From Amycolatopsis japonica (GTDB lineage Bacteria; Actinomycetota; Actinomycetes; Mycobacteriales; Pseudonocardiaceae), in the NCBI RefSeq assembly GCF_000732925.1, contig NZ_CP008953.1:4650001-4714000 (forward strand): DNA of 64,000 nucleotides. Direction: 5' to 3'. The translations under genes were made by a program, and so were the position numbers. The notes beneath the pieces were generated by a model. The model ran no database searches. It was not told where the DNA came from and worked only from the letters and a program-made list of their open reading frames with translations. Below, piece after piece: positions 9,683 to 18,511 of this stretch (the first letter of the stretch is position 1; every line of letters starts with the position of its first letter).

Positions 9683-10681
9683 GTGAATGACGTCCAGTTC
9701 CTCGTCGAGAGCGGAATCGGCCGGATCACGCTGAACCGGCCGCGTGCGCTGAACTCGCTGAACCACGGCATGGTCCTCGCCATGCTCGACCACCTCGAAA
9801 CGTGGCGTGCCGACCCGGGTGTCCGTGCCGTGCTGATCGACGGCGCGGGCGATCGCGGGCTCTGCGCCGGCGGTGACATCCGCGCCATCTACGAGGACGC
9901 GCGCGCCGGCGGCACCGCGTCGTTGCGGTTCTGGGCCGACGAATACCGCCTCAACCTCCTGATCTCGCGCTACCCCAAGCCGTATCTCGCCCTCATGGAC
10001 GGGCTGGTGATGGGCGGCGGAGTCGGCGTCTCCGCGCACGGCAGCCACCGGATCGTCACCGAACGCTCCCGCGTCGGCATGCCCGAGACCGGTATCGGTT
10101 TCGTCCCGGACGTCGGCGGCACGTATCTGTTGTCACGGACTCCCGGCGAACTCGGGACGCATATCGCGCTCACCGCCGGGGCGGTCTCCGGGCCAGACGC
10201 GATCCACTGTGGACTCGCCGACCACTTCGTGCCCAGCGAACGGATCCCGGACCTGCTCGACGCGCTCACGTCGCGTCCCACGGAAGACGCGCTGAAGTCG
10301 ATCGCCGAACCGGCGCCGCCGAGCGCGCTGGCCGGGGACGCCGCCTGGATCGACCACTGCTACGCGGCGGGCACCGTCGAAGAGATCCTGGCCCGGCTCC
10401 ACGCCGCGGGTGACGCGGCGGCCACCGCCGCCAAGGAGATCGAGGCGAAGTCACCGACCGCACTGAAGGTGACCCTGCGGGCGCTCCGGTCGGCGGCGGC
10501 GATGCCCGATCTGGAAACCGTGCTGGCACAGGAATACCGGATCTCGGCCCACGCTCTCTCAACCGCCGAATTCGCCGAAGGCATCCGAGCGCAGATCATC
10601 GACAAGGACCGCGCTCCGAAGTGGTCCCCCGCCACTCTGTCCGAAGTGGACGACAGGATCGTCGACGCCTACTTCTCCTGA
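9683..10681 (+). CDS. Enoyl-CoA hydratase/isomerase family, 3-hydroxyisobutyryl-CoA hydrolase type
   Basis: 332-aa crotonase-fold enzyme. The N-terminal half has LCAGGDI (oxyanion hole) and GGGVGVSAHGSHRIVTE. PETGIGFVPDVGGTYLLSR is typical of HIBYL-CoA hydrolases rather than plain hydratases, as are the length and the C-terminal region (SPTALKVTLRALR). The expected role is hydrolysis of 3-hydroxyisobutyryl-CoA in valine degradation, in the cytoplasm. GTG 9683 is preferred to TTG 9680 because a TAGGGT -10 hexamer lies 6 bp upstream and no Shine-Dalgarno has proper spacing, suggesting leaderless translation. It overlaps the convergent SWIM gene by 13 bp. Confidence 0.85.
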   Translation: MNDVQFLVESGIGRITLNRPRALNSLNHGMVLAMLDHLETWRADPGVRAVLIDGAGDRGLCAGGDIRAIYEDARAGGTASLRFWADEYRLNLLISRYPKPYLALMDGLVMGGGVGVSAHGSHRIVTERSRVGMPETGIGFVPDVGGTYLLSRTPGELGTHIALTAGAVSGPDAIHCGLADHFVPSERIPDLLDALTSRPTEDALKSIAEPAPPSALAGDAAWIDHCYAAGTVEEILARLHAAGDAAATAAKEIEAKSPTALKVTLRALRSAAAMPDLETVLAQEYRISAHALSTAEFAEGIRAQIIDKDRAPKWSPATLSEVDDRIVDAYFS

Positions 10682-11373
10682 CCGGTGATCGCCCGGTAGA
10701 GCGGCCGCAGCAGGGCGGTGACCGAGGTTCCGTCCACTGTGGCCTTGAGCGGCGGGACCTCGTCGAGCAGTCCCAGGGGATCCCCGGCGGGCGGCCGCCG
10801 CCGGTTCGTGACGTCCCCGGCCGGGCCCCAGCCGAAGAAGTCGTCCATCACCTCGTCGAGCCCGGGTGTCCCGTCATCCGCGGCCGGGCCCGTCACGCGC
10901 GCGCCCGCCTGCCGTCCGATCTCTTCGAGCAGTGTCGCGCGATCGCGCCCTCGAAGCGTGAAGATCGCGAACGGGTCCGCGTCCGCTTCGAGGGCGATCA
11001 GGCCCGCGACGAGGTGATCGCACGGGACACGGGTGCCGGGACACGTGCAGTCCAGCGACAGTTCCCACGCCGCCTCGGGGAACAGCGGCACCTGCTCGGC
11101 GGCGAAGAAGCGATCGATGCCGTCCGGCACCCGTCCGTCGAGCAGGGCGGTCCTCGTGGGCTCGTCCGCGACGACGGCGGCGACGACCGCCGTCCACACC
11201 TGTTTGCCGAACGCCGGCAGGCCGATACGGACCTCGTAGAACCGTTGCCTGGTCACCCGCACCCTGGCGACGGCGGCCCCCGGCCCCAGCGTGAGCGTGT
11301 CGACCGTGCAGGGCGGCACCAGTCCTTTGTGGACGCCCAGCTCGTCGAGCGCCCGGCGGAATCCGTCAGTCAT
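10669..11373 (-). CDS. SWIM zinc finger protein, partner of the SNF2 helicase
   Basis: 234 aa. It has a SWIM zinc finger near the middle (DCTCPGTRVPCDHLVAGLIALE pattern: CxC, then CxH), within the usual frame seen in bacterial SWIM proteins encoded next to SNF2 helicases. The ATG at 11373 lies inside the end of the helicase gene (8-bp overlap), so translation is coupled. SWIM domains bind nucleic acid or protein partners, and the pairing suggests a chromatin- or DNA-remodelling complex of unknown purpose. Confidence 0.85.
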   Translation of the reverse strand: MTDGFRRALDELGVHKGLVPPCTVDTLTLGPGAAVARVRVTRQRFYEVRIGLPAFGKQVWTAVVAAVVADEPTRTALLDGRVPDGIDRFFAAEQVPLFPEAAWELSLDCTCPGTRVPCDHLVAGLIALEADADPFAIFTLRGRDRATLLEEIGRQAGARVTGPAADDGTPGLDEVMDDFFGWGPAGDVTNRRRPPAGDPLGLLDEVPPLKATVDGTSVTALLRPLYRAITGQEK

Positions 11374-14362
11374 CGGCCGCCTCCCGGCCGAGCGTGAAGA
11401 CCTCGCGCAGCGAATCGGTGGACAGCTCGGTGAGCCAGTCCTCCCCGTCGGTGACGACGAGATCGGCCAGCGCCTCCTTCTTGGTGATGACGTCGTCGAT
11501 CCGTTCCTCGATGGTTCCGGGGCAGACGAATTTCCGCACCTGGACACTGCGCCGCTGGCCGATGCGGAAGGCGCGGTCGGTGGCCTGCTCCTCGACCGCC
11601 GGATTCCACCACCGGTCGAGATGCAGGACGTGGGTGGCGGCGGTGAGGGTCAGTCCCGCTCCCCCGGTCTTCAGCGACGCGAGCAGGATCGACGGACCCT
11701 CGCCCGACTGGAAGTGCTCGACGATCGAATCGCGCCGCCGCTGGGACAGCCCGCCGTGCAGGAAGGCGATCTTCACGTTCAGCCGGTGCGAGAGATGCGG
11801 GACGAGCAGGTGTCCGAACTCGGCGAACTGGGTGAAGCACAGCGCGCGGTCGCCCGAGTCCAGGATCTCCGCCAGGAGTTCTTCGAGCCGGTTGACCTTG
11901 CCGGAGCGGTGCCCGATCGGCGAACCGTCGTGCAGCAGATGCGCGGGATGGTTGCAGATCTGCTTGAGCTTGGTGATCGCGGCGAGGATGTTGCCGCGCC
12001 GTTTGACCCCGGCGCTGTCGGCGATCTTCGTCATCATCTCGTCCACGGTCGCGCGGTACAACGTCACCTGTTCGCGGGTGAGGCGGTATTCCTGCAGGAT
12101 CTCGATCTTCTCGGGCAGATCCGCGAGGACGGTGGGGTCGGTTTTGAGGCGCCGCAACAAGAACGGCCGGGTCAGGCGGCGCAGCTCGGTGGCGGCCGCG
12201 AGGTCGCCCCGTCGCTCGATCGGCACCTCGAACCGCTCTCGGAACTCTTGCCTGCCACCGAGGACGCCCGGGTTGAGCAGATCCGAAAGCGACCACAGGT
12301 CGGCGAGCCGGTTCTCCACCGGCGTCCCGGTCAGGGCGACCCGGTGCCCGGCGGGGATCCGGCGCAAGGCCTGCGCGGGTCCGGTGTTCTGGTTCTTGAC
12401 CGCTTGCGCCTCGTCGAGCGCGAGCCGGTGCCAGCGGATGCCCGCGAGTTCGTCGGCGTCGCGGGCGGCGGTCGAGTAGGTGGTGACGACGAGATCCACG
12501 CCTTCGGTCCGCACGCGGCCGCGGTCGGCGCCGTGATGGAGGTGGACGCGCAACTCCGGGGCGAATTTGGCGGCTTCCCGTTGCCACGTCCCGAGCAGCG
12601 ACATCGGGCAGACCAGCAGTGTCGGCCGCCTGTCGTCCTGCGCCCTCTCCATCGCTTCGAGCGCGAGCAACTGGACGGTCTTGCCCAGCCCCATGTCGTC
12701 GGCGAGGCAGGCCCCGAGCCCGATCGACGTCATGAACGAAAGCCAGGCGACACCGCGGCTCTGATAGGGCCGCAGCGTCGCCACGAAGGTCGGCGGCGGC
12801 TCGACCGGTTCGATGGTGCGCTGAACCCGCCCGGCGAGGAAATCGTCGATCCAGCCGTCGGTGGTGACTTCGGTGACCGGCAGCGGCGCTTCGAAACCGC
12901 CATGGAGCAGGGCGAGGAGGTCCGCCGGGGTGGGCAGCGGCGGCTTCTCGCGGTCCGGATCGCGGCGGAGGTACTCGAGGCCCGCGCGCAACAGTTCGGG
13001 ATCCACGCTCACCCACCGGCCGCGCAGCCGCACCAACGACGACTTCGCGGCGGCGAGCCCGGCGAGTTCCTCGTCGGTCAGCGCGTCCTCCCCGACGGCT
13101 AGCGCCCAGCGGTACGAGGCGAGCTGATGCCGCCCGAGCCGGTGCACGGCGGCCTGGTCGACCGGCGCGCCGCGGACGGACAGCTTGAGCGCGAGCTTCC
13201 GCCTGCCACCCCAGCTCGCCGGGAGCTGGACGTCGAAGCCGGCCGCGACCAGCTGTTCCGCGCCGCCGTCGAGGAACTCCACGGTTTCGGCGACGGTGAG
13301 GTCGTAAACGCCCGGCTTCTCGGCCTCGACCGCGGGCCCGAGCAGCGGCAGCACCCCGGCGGCGCGCTCCAGCTCGGCGGTGAAGAGACCTTCGGGGTCG
13401 GTGAACTTCGCGCCGGCCTTGCCGGACCAGACGTCCTCGGCGGGGAGCAGGAGACTGGGGTCGGCCGCGGAGCGCAGGAGGAATCGCAGCTGCCACTTGG
13501 TCCCGTCGCCGGTCTGGTCGTCCGGATCGTCGGCAGGGCCGTGCAGCGTCGGAACCTCGTCGAGCCGGACGCAGACGGTGCCCTCGGTGAGGTCCGTGTC
13601 GCCGAGCGCGTCCCAGGCGGCGATGCCCTCGGCGACGATCCCCATGCGCCCCGGCGACTGGCCGACCCGGTCGTCGGCACTCTTCAGCGCGTGGAGCCAT
13701 GACCCGAACGGGCCTTCGCGCCCATCGCTTTCCGTGGCATGCCCGGCGGCCGCGAGCCGGTCGCGAACCGCCGCGTCGACCAGGGTGTGCAGCGCGTCGG
13801 TGACGAGCGCCGCCGGATCCGGTCCGGGATGTTCGGCCCGGCCGACGGGAGGGGTGGCCGCGATCAGCGCGCGGACCGCGACCGCGTCACCGCCCCGGGC
13901 CACCGGCCGCCAGCGCGCCCGCGCCACGATCTCGTTCCGCACGAGCGTCGGCAGCACCCGGCCGCGGCGGACCAGGTCGTCCGCCAGCCGGACGACGGCA
14001 CGGAGATGACGGACCGACGTGCCGTAACCGACCGTCTCGGCCAGGTCCTCCAGCTCCGATGGGTCGATCAAGAGCGCCGGCACCGACCAGGGTTCCAGCG
14101 TCGGTTCCGGCTGCGGGCGGCCGCGGGTACCCAGTTCGGGTGAGGCGATCGGGCCGCCGCGCCGCGAGGGCAACAGCAGCACGGCCGTCGCCGGCTTGCC
14201 GGGATGCAGGGCGGTCAGATCCGCGACCGAGGCGGCGAACGGATGCGGCCGGGCCGCGGTCGACGGCCGCATCGACGTCGTCGCCGGGCGATCGCCGTGC
14301 TCACCCCACAGCACGATCCCGCGGCCACGGGACCACAGGCCGTGCACGACGAGTGGCGACAT
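11366..14362 (-). CDS. SNF2-family DEAD/DEAH-like helicase
   Basis: 998-aa Swi2/Snf2 ATPase. An N-terminal region of about 500 aa (SNF2-associated bacterial type) precedes two RecA lobes. Visible motifs are DDMGLGKT (Walker A, about 551-558), LDEAQAVKN (motif II as DEAQ, about 648), LTGTPVENRL (III), and FLHGGL and ATDRAFRIGQRR (motifs V-VI). The ATG at 14362 follows GAGAGGGGGAAC. Arginine-rich codons upstream in the same frame are not typical protein. It is co-transcribed with the downstream SWIM gene. Members remodel or translocate on double-stranded DNA; the cellular target here is unknown. Confidence 0.92.
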   Translation of the reverse strand: MSPLVVHGLWSRGRGIVLWGEHGDRPATTSMRPSTAARPHPFAASVADLTALHPGKPATAVLLLPSRRGGPIASPELGTRGRPQPEPTLEPWSVPALLIDPSELEDLAETVGYGTSVRHLRAVVRLADDLVRRGRVLPTLVRNEIVARARWRPVARGGDAVAVRALIAATPPVGRAEHPGPDPAALVTDALHTLVDAAVRDRLAAAGHATESDGREGPFGSWLHALKSADDRVGQSPGRMGIVAEGIAAWDALGDTDLTEGTVCVRLDEVPTLHGPADDPDDQTGDGTKWQLRFLLRSAADPSLLLPAEDVWSGKAGAKFTDPEGLFTAELERAAGVLPLLGPAVEAEKPGVYDLTVAETVEFLDGGAEQLVAAGFDVQLPASWGGRRKLALKLSVRGAPVDQAAVHRLGRHQLASYRWALAVGEDALTDEELAGLAAAKSSLVRLRGRWVSVDPELLRAGLEYLRRDPDREKPPLPTPADLLALLHGGFEAPLPVTEVTTDGWIDDFLAGRVQRTIEPVEPPPTFVATLRPYQSRGVAWLSFMTSIGLGACLADDMGLGKTVQLLALEAMERAQDDRRPTLLVCPMSLLGTWQREAAKFAPELRVHLHHGADRGRVRTEGVDLVVTTYSTAARDADELAGIRWHRLALDEAQAVKNQNTGPAQALRRIPAGHRVALTGTPVENRLADLWSLSDLLNPGVLGGRQEFRERFEVPIERRGDLAAATELRRLTRPFLLRRLKTDPTVLADLPEKIEILQEYRLTREQVTLYRATVDEMMTKIADSAGVKRRGNILAAITKLKQICNHPAHLLHDGSPIGHRSGKVNRLEELLAEILDSGDRALCFTQFAEFGHLLVPHLSHRLNVKIAFLHGGLSQRRRDSIVEHFQSGEGPSILLASLKTGGAGLTLTAATHVLHLDRWWNPAVEEQATDRAFRIGQRRSVQVRKFVCPGTIEERIDDVITKKEALADLVVTDGEDWLTELSTDSLREVFTLGREAADD

Positions 14363-14448
14363 GTTCCCCCTCTCCGCGCCTCTGGTCCCTCCAGCATGCC
14401 CGGCACCGATCAGCGGCCGGTCAGCGAGTCGCCGATAGGATCCCTTCG

Positions 14449-15066
14449 ATGGAGGCAGCCGACGTTCTCGACGCGATCGATCCGCGCGAGGCACTGACCG
14501 TTCTCGGCCCTTCCAAGGCCAAGAACCGAGGCGGACAGGCCGGGGAAACCGCGACGGCCTGGTCGGAACCGATGCTTCGCGCACGAGCCGAGATCTTGGC
14601 AAGGTCCAAGGTCGAAAGCGGCGGTCTGCGGCCCGCGTGGCTGCGCTACAGCGGGAACTTCTACCGGAACGTCGGCAGCGCGCTGGGCGAGGCAGCCGAG
14701 AACGGGCGGACGCTGATCCTCAGCGGCGGCTACGGGATCCTGCGCGCCGACGAGCCGATCTCCTACTACGACCGGAAGCTGCGGCTCAGCGACTGGCCGC
14801 CGGGAGTACTCGAAGACGCCGTTCTGGGGGAAGCGCGCCGGATCGGCGCGACGAAAGCGGTCACGTTCGTCTCCGCCAGCGCCGATTACGCGAAACTGGC
14901 CCGGCGGATCCCTTGGGACATCGAGGCCTTGCTGGTGACGATCGAGTTCCACGGTGGCGGGGCGCAGGTCGAAGTGCCACGACGGCTGGCGCAGGCTTTC
15001 AGCGCGTGGTGGCGCCGGTCGCCGTCGGACTATCCGGCGGGCATGGTCGTGGAGGAGCTGGGCTGA
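14449..15066 (+). CDS. YaaA/DUF6884-like protein of unknown function
   Basis: 205 aa, no signal peptide. The core RYSGNFYRN, LILSGGYGILRADEPISYYDRKL and VTFVSASADYAKLARR resembles the YaaA/DUF6884 superfamily, in which a conserved SGxYGL loop and a nearby PY..RL segment are diagnostic. YaaA proteins are linked to peroxide stress and DNA binding in E. coli, but this relative is distant. It is divergent from the SNF2 gene by 86 bp and convergent with the MarR gene, with only one base between the stops. Confidence 0.65.
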   Translation: MEAADVLDAIDPREALTVLGPSKAKNRGGQAGETATAWSEPMLRARAEILARSKVESGGLRPAWLRYSGNFYRNVGSALGEAAENGRTLILSGGYGILRADEPISYYDRKLRLSDWPPGVLEDAVLGEARRIGATKAVTFVSASADYAKLARRIPWDIEALLVTIEFHGGGAQVEVPRRLAQAFSAWWRRSPSDYPAGMVVEELG

Positions 15067-15067
15067 C

Positions 15068-15496
15068 TCACGGCCACCGCGCTTCGGAAAGCACGCGCGC
15101 GGCCTTGAGGAACGTCTTGCGGTCGGCAGCCGGCAGCTGGCCTAGCAACCGTTCCTCCTGCTCCTGAATCCGGGCTTGGGCCGATCGCCGCGACGCGCGG
15201 CCCGCCTCGGTGATCCCCAGTAGCCGGACCCGGCGGTCCTTCGGATCCGGCTCGCGAGTGATCAGCCCGTCCTCCTGGAGGGTGTCGAGGGTGCCGATGA
15301 TCCGGGTCTTGTCCGCGCCGATCGCCTTGGCGAGCGCGGCCTGTGTGCGGACGGGCCCGTCGTCGAGGGCGCTCAGCACCACGTAGCCCCACATGGTCAA
15401 CCCGTGCTCGGCCAGCACCGGCGTCTCGGCGTTCATCAGCCGTCGCATCAGCCCGCCGAGCATCGCCGCGAGATCCGGCCTCCCCTGCTCCGCCAT
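15068..15496 (-). CDS. MarR family transcriptional regulator
   Basis: 142 aa with the winged helix of MarR proteins: TQAALAKAIGADKTRIIGTLDTL is the recognition region, followed by the wing DPKDRRVRLLGITEAG. The ATG at 15496 gives the normal family length. It is divergent from the TIGR03086 gene across a 70-bp gap dense with nested inverted repeats (15546-15591), so it probably represses that gene and itself. The ligand is unknown. Confidence 0.9.
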   Translation of the reverse strand: MAEQGRPDLAAMLGGLMRRLMNAETPVLAEHGLTMWGYVVLSALDDGPVRTQAALAKAIGADKTRIIGTLDTLQEDGLITREPDPKDRRVRLLGITEAGRASRRSAQARIQEQEERLLGQLPAADRKTFLKAARVLSEARWP

Positions 15497-15545
15497 GCGC
15501 AGACCATACCGACCGAGGTCCGGGAACCGGTTGACTAACTCGTAT

Positions 15546-15591
15546 GCATGCGTAGATGATAGGCGCATGCCTATCGATGAACTACGCATGC
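15546..15591. promoter_or_regulatory. Nested inverted repeats in the marR/TIGR03086 gap
   Basis: GCATGCGTAG (15546-15555) and CTACGCATGC (15582-15591) are a perfect 10-bp inverted repeat. Inside them ATAGGC (15559-15564) and GCCTAT (15569-15574) flank GCAT. TTGACT (15531-15536) and GATGAT (15555-15560) make an 18-bp-spaced promoter ending 6 bp before the ATG at 15567. The repeats therefore cover the promoter and start codon. Confidence 0.55.
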
Positions 15592-16175
15592 TCGACGCCG
15601 TCGTGACCCGGGCCAGCCTTGACCTCGTCACCAAGATCACCCCGGCGGACCTGGCCAAACCGACCCCGTGCAGCGCCTGGACCCTGCACGGTCTGCTGGC
15701 GCATATGGCCACCCAGCACCACGGCTTCGCCGCCGCGGCCGAAGGCGAGAGCCACCTCGACCATTGGCGGCTGCTCCCGCTGGGCGACGACCCCGTCGGC
15801 ACCTACCGCGCGTCGGTGAACCGCGTACTGAACGCCTTCGTCCCCCACGATCTCGCCGAGCGGAAATTCGCCCTTCCCGAGTTCTCCACCGAAGTCACCT
15901 TCACCGCGAAGCAGGCCCTCGGCTTCCATTTCGTGGACTACCTGGTGCATTCGTGGGACGTGGCCAAGACCCTCGGCCTGCCGATCACGTTCCAGCGAGA
16001 GGTCCTCGACGCCGGGCTGCGGTTCGCCGAGGCGATCCCGAACGGGAAGAGCCGGACCACGCCGGGCGCGGCGTTCGCACCGGCCGTCGAGGCGACGGGA
16101 CAGTCCGATCTGGACACGATCGTCGCCCTGCTGGGCCGTTCCCCGTCGTGGCCGGATCAGGTGGCCGCGGCGTGA
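15567..16175 (+). CDS. TIGR03086 family metal-binding protein (DinB/maleylpyruvate isomerase-like)
   Basis: 202 aa. The N-terminal four-helix bundle has the family pattern: LAKPTPCSAWTLHGLLAHM, a metal-binding His after the PC.W motif, and LGFHFVDYLVHSWDVAKTLG with two further His. This matches the mycothiol-dependent maleylpyruvate isomerase/DinB fold. Members are presumed thiol-dependent enzymes, and the reaction is unknown here. There is no Shine-Dalgarno, and the ATG lies 6 bp after a -10 hexamer, so it is probably leaderless. The MarR regulator is divergent. The 3' end overlaps the convergent hydrolase gene by 19 bp. Confidence 0.8.
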   Translation: MPIDELRMLDAVVTRASLDLVTKITPADLAKPTPCSAWTLHGLLAHMATQHHGFAAAAEGESHLDHWRLLPLGDDPVGTYRASVNRVLNAFVPHDLAERKFALPEFSTEVTFTAKQALGFHFVDYLVHSWDVAKTLGLPITFQREVLDAGLRFAEAIPNGKSRTTPGAAFAPAVEATGQSDLDTIVALLGRSPSWPDQVAAA

Positions 16176-17029
16176 CGCGCGGCCTCGAGAATCCGGGCGG
16201 TGACCAGGTCGGGCTTCTCCAGCGACAACCCATGAGTGGTCTTGGGCACGACCTCGACCTCGATATGCGGGTTCAGTGATGCGAGCCGGGCCGCCACCGC
16301 GCGAGCGTCGTGGATGACGCTGCGTTCGCCGACGACGATCCGGGTGGGCACGTCGATCGCCGCCAGCTCGTCGTCACTGAACAGGTGCATCTCAGGGAGC
16401 TGCTGCTTGTACTTGAGCGCGGCGAAGAGCAGCGGCCGCACGGTGTGCCGCACGTCCGGATCACCCGACGCCACCAACCGCAGGAGCCACCTGGGCAGGA
16501 ACCAGCGGAAGATCTCGCGCAGGCTCCACCAGATGAAGCTCCGGCCGATCACGCCGAACCCAGCCGCTTCGATGGCGACGACACCCGCGATCCGGGCGGT
16601 GGACCGCGTCGCGAGGTTCAGCGCCAGCCAGCCGCCTCGCGAAACACCGGCGAGATAGACCTTTTCGTGGCCTGTTTCCGCGAGCACGCCTTCGACGACC
16701 TCGGTGAGCCAGTCCGCGCAGTCTTCCGTGGACTCGACCGATGCGGTCTGGATCGACCGCCCGGGCTCGCCGAGGGAGTCGACGGCGTAGACCCGGTGCC
16801 GGACGGCGAGTTCGGCGATATGCGGATACCAGGACAGCGACGTGCCCATCCCGCCGGAAAGCAGCACGATCGGCGGGCCGTCCACCGGCCCGCAACCACG
16901 GACCCGCGTCGGGCCGAATCTCGTTTCGATGTCCAGTTCCACGGCGGGAACCGGCCACTTCCGCAGAATTTCGTCGTAGACGGCGAAGAAGCGCTCTTCG
17001 GCCTTCTTGTCGGTGAACTCCCCCAGCAT
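16157..17029 (-). CDS. Alpha/beta hydrolase
   Basis: 290 aa alpha/beta-hydrolase fold. The oxyanion region is LLSGGMGTSLSWYP, the nucleophile elbow GVSRGG (Ser), and the probable acid and His come from GERSVIHD and KTTHGLS. A hydrophobic, aromatic-rich cap (FIWWSLREIFRWFLPRWLLRL) suggests a lipophilic substrate or membrane contact. It is divergent from a TetR gene, with a near-perfect TGCA-centred palindrome between, so it is probably repressed by that regulator. Confidence 0.85.
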   Translation of the reverse strand: MLGEFTDKKAEERFFAVYDEILRKWPVPAVELDIETRFGPTRVRGCGPVDGPPIVLLSGGMGTSLSWYPHIAELAVRHRVYAVDSLGEPGRSIQTASVESTEDCADWLTEVVEGVLAETGHEKVYLAGVSRGGWLALNLATRSTARIAGVVAIEAAGFGVIGRSFIWWSLREIFRWFLPRWLLRLVASGDPDVRHTVRPLLFAALKYKQQLPEMHLFSDDELAAIDVPTRIVVGERSVIHDARAVAARLASLNPHIEVEVVPKTTHGLSLEKPDLVTARILEAARHAAAT

Positions 17030-17048
17030 CGGACCTCCTTCGAGTTTT

Positions 17049-17068
17049 TATAGTGCACTTGCACCATA
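17049..17068. promoter_or_regulatory. TetR-type operator candidate
   Basis: TATAGTGCA-CT-TGCACCATA is an inverted repeat of 9-bp arms with one mismatch. It lies 19 bp upstream of the hydrolase start and 52 bp upstream of the tetR start, positioned to control both. Confidence 0.55.
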
Positions 17069-17119
17069 ACAGCGGGTGGCCATTCCAGCCAACCCTCACC
17101 GGCATGGCAGAGTGACCGC

Positions 17120-17725
17120 GTGCCGAAACGTGTGGACCACCAAGAGCGCAGGCGCGAGATCGCGGAGGCGCTCTTCCGGATCGCCGCCGCCCAAGGCCTG
17201 CAGGCGGTCACGCTGCGTGCGGTGGCCGCGGAGGCGGGCATCTCGATGAACCTGGTCCAGTACTACTTCCCGACCAAGGAGGAGATGCTGCGCTTCTCCT
17301 GGCAGCGGATCGTCGAGCTGACCGCGGAGCACGCCGGGAAGACCATCGGCGAGGCGATGAAGACCGGTGACGAGCGCACCATCGTGCGCGCCTACCTGAC
17401 CGCGGTGCTGCCGGACGGCGACCGCGCCCGCATGCTTTCAGCCGTCCAGATCGCGTATTTCGCCGTCGACGTCACACGCGGCAGCCAGGATCCCGACCAG
17501 GAACCGCTTCTGCCTCACCTGGTCCACGCGATCACCGAACTGCTCCGGGCGGCCCAGGAGAAAGGCGACGTTTCCGCGCGCCTCGATCCCCGGCTCGAGG
17601 CGGACTCCCTCGCGACGATGTCCGCCGGCCTCCTCACGGCGATCATGGTCGACGCCTACACGGCCGAGCGCGCGGCGGAGATCGTCGACTACCGGCTGGA
17701 CGGGGTGTTCAGCTGCGCCCGATGA
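17120..17725 (+). CDS. TetR family transcriptional regulator
   Basis: 201 aa, GTG start. N-terminal TetR helix-turn-helix: VTLRAVAAEAGISMNLVQYYFPTKEEML (about residues 33-60). The helical C-terminal ligand domain resembles the BetI-type TetR_C families. It is divergent from the alpha/beta hydrolase, its likely target. The last 17 bp overlap the convergent second TetR gene. Confidence 0.9.
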   Translation: MPKRVDHQERRREIAEALFRIAAAQGLQAVTLRAVAAEAGISMNLVQYYFPTKEEMLRFSWQRIVELTAEHAGKTIGEAMKTGDERTIVRAYLTAVLPDGDRARMLSAVQIAYFAVDVTRGSQDPDQEPLLPHLVHAITELLRAAQEKGDVSARLDPRLEADSLATMSAGLLTAIMVDAYTAERAAEIVDYRLDGVFSCAR

Positions 17726-18428
17726 GCGCCTCGATACCGTCCAGGATGCGGCTGAGACCGAACTCGATGTCCGCTTCCTCTATGCCTTCTTCGCCGTACG
17801 CCTCACCGGAAATCACGGCGGCGACGCGCAGGTAGCCCCGCGCTTCGAGGCGCGGTCCCAGAAACGAGCCCAGAGCCCGGACCTGATCAGGAGGGCTCGC
17901 GTTCACGTCCCGAAGCAACGACGCGGTGCTGCGAACCCATCCGTCGACCAAGACCGCACAGCCCGTGACGTCCTGGGTGTTCAGCCCTGAATCCGCCATC
18001 CCCTCAAGGAAATTTTCCAGCCACCCCAGGAGATTCGGCGTGCTGGGCGCACTCCGCACCGGCAGGTCGATCAGCCACGGATGACGGCGGCAACGTTCGA
18101 GGAGCGCGCGGGCCCAGGCGGTGACCGCGACACGCCAATCACCGGACGACGGTTCCGGCGGCGGCCCCCAGGCCGCTTCGGCCACGAGGACGAGCAGTTC
18201 CTCTTTGGAGCTCAGATACCGGTAAAGCGCGTTCGCGGTGACGCCGAGCCGTTTGGCGATCGAAGGCATGGACAGCGCCGCATAGCCCTCCGCGTCGGCC
18301 TGCGCGATGGCCGCGTCGACGATCTGCTCGAGGCTGTATCCCGGTTTCGGCCCGCGCCGGGGCGCCGGGGCATGTCCCCAGGCCAGCGCCGTACCCGGCG
18401 GCAGCAACTCGATCTTGACGTCGTCCAT
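17709..18428 (-). CDS. TetR family regulator with C-terminal TetR_C_1-like domain
   Basis: 239 aa from the ATG at 18428 (a GTG at 18467 would add 13 residues). The N-terminus has a short Pro-rich extension, then the HTH: SMPSIAKRLGVTANALYRYLSSKEELL. The C-terminal half is helical with conserved Trp residues, as in tetracycline-repressor-like regulators. It faces the carotenoid oxygenase gene across 83 bp holding two copies of GCATACAC(T/A)GTT, and probably controls it. Confidence 0.88.
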   Translation of the reverse strand: MDDVKIELLPPGTALAWGHAPAPRRGPKPGYSLEQIVDAAIAQADAEGYAALSMPSIAKRLGVTANALYRYLSSKEELLVLVAEAAWGPPPEPSSGDWRVAVTAWARALLERCRRHPWLIDLPVRSAPSTPNLLGWLENFLEGMADSGLNTQDVTGCAVLVDGWVRSTASLLRDVNASPPDQVRALGSFLGPRLEARGYLRVAAVISGEAYGEEGIEEADIEFGLSRILDGIEALIGRS

Positions 18429-18459
18429 CGGGGCATTGTTGCACTCAAAACCGGTAAAG

Positions 18460-18487
18460 GCATACACTGTTCATGGCATACACAGTT
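18460..18487. promoter_or_regulatory. Direct repeat operator candidate before the carotenoid oxygenase
   Basis: GCATACACTGTT (18460-18471) and GCATACACAGTT (18476-18487) are direct repeats 16 bp apart in the gap between the TetR gene and the oxygenase. They could bind tandem TetR dimers. Confidence 0.4.
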
Positions 18488-18511
18488 AAGTCACGAACCG
18501 GGGGATCGACC

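Noticed and set aside
14363..14602. N-terminal extension of the SNF2 frame to 14602
   Set aside because: 80 residues of Arg/Ser/Pro-rich sequence precede a well-placed Shine-Dalgarno and ATG at 14362.
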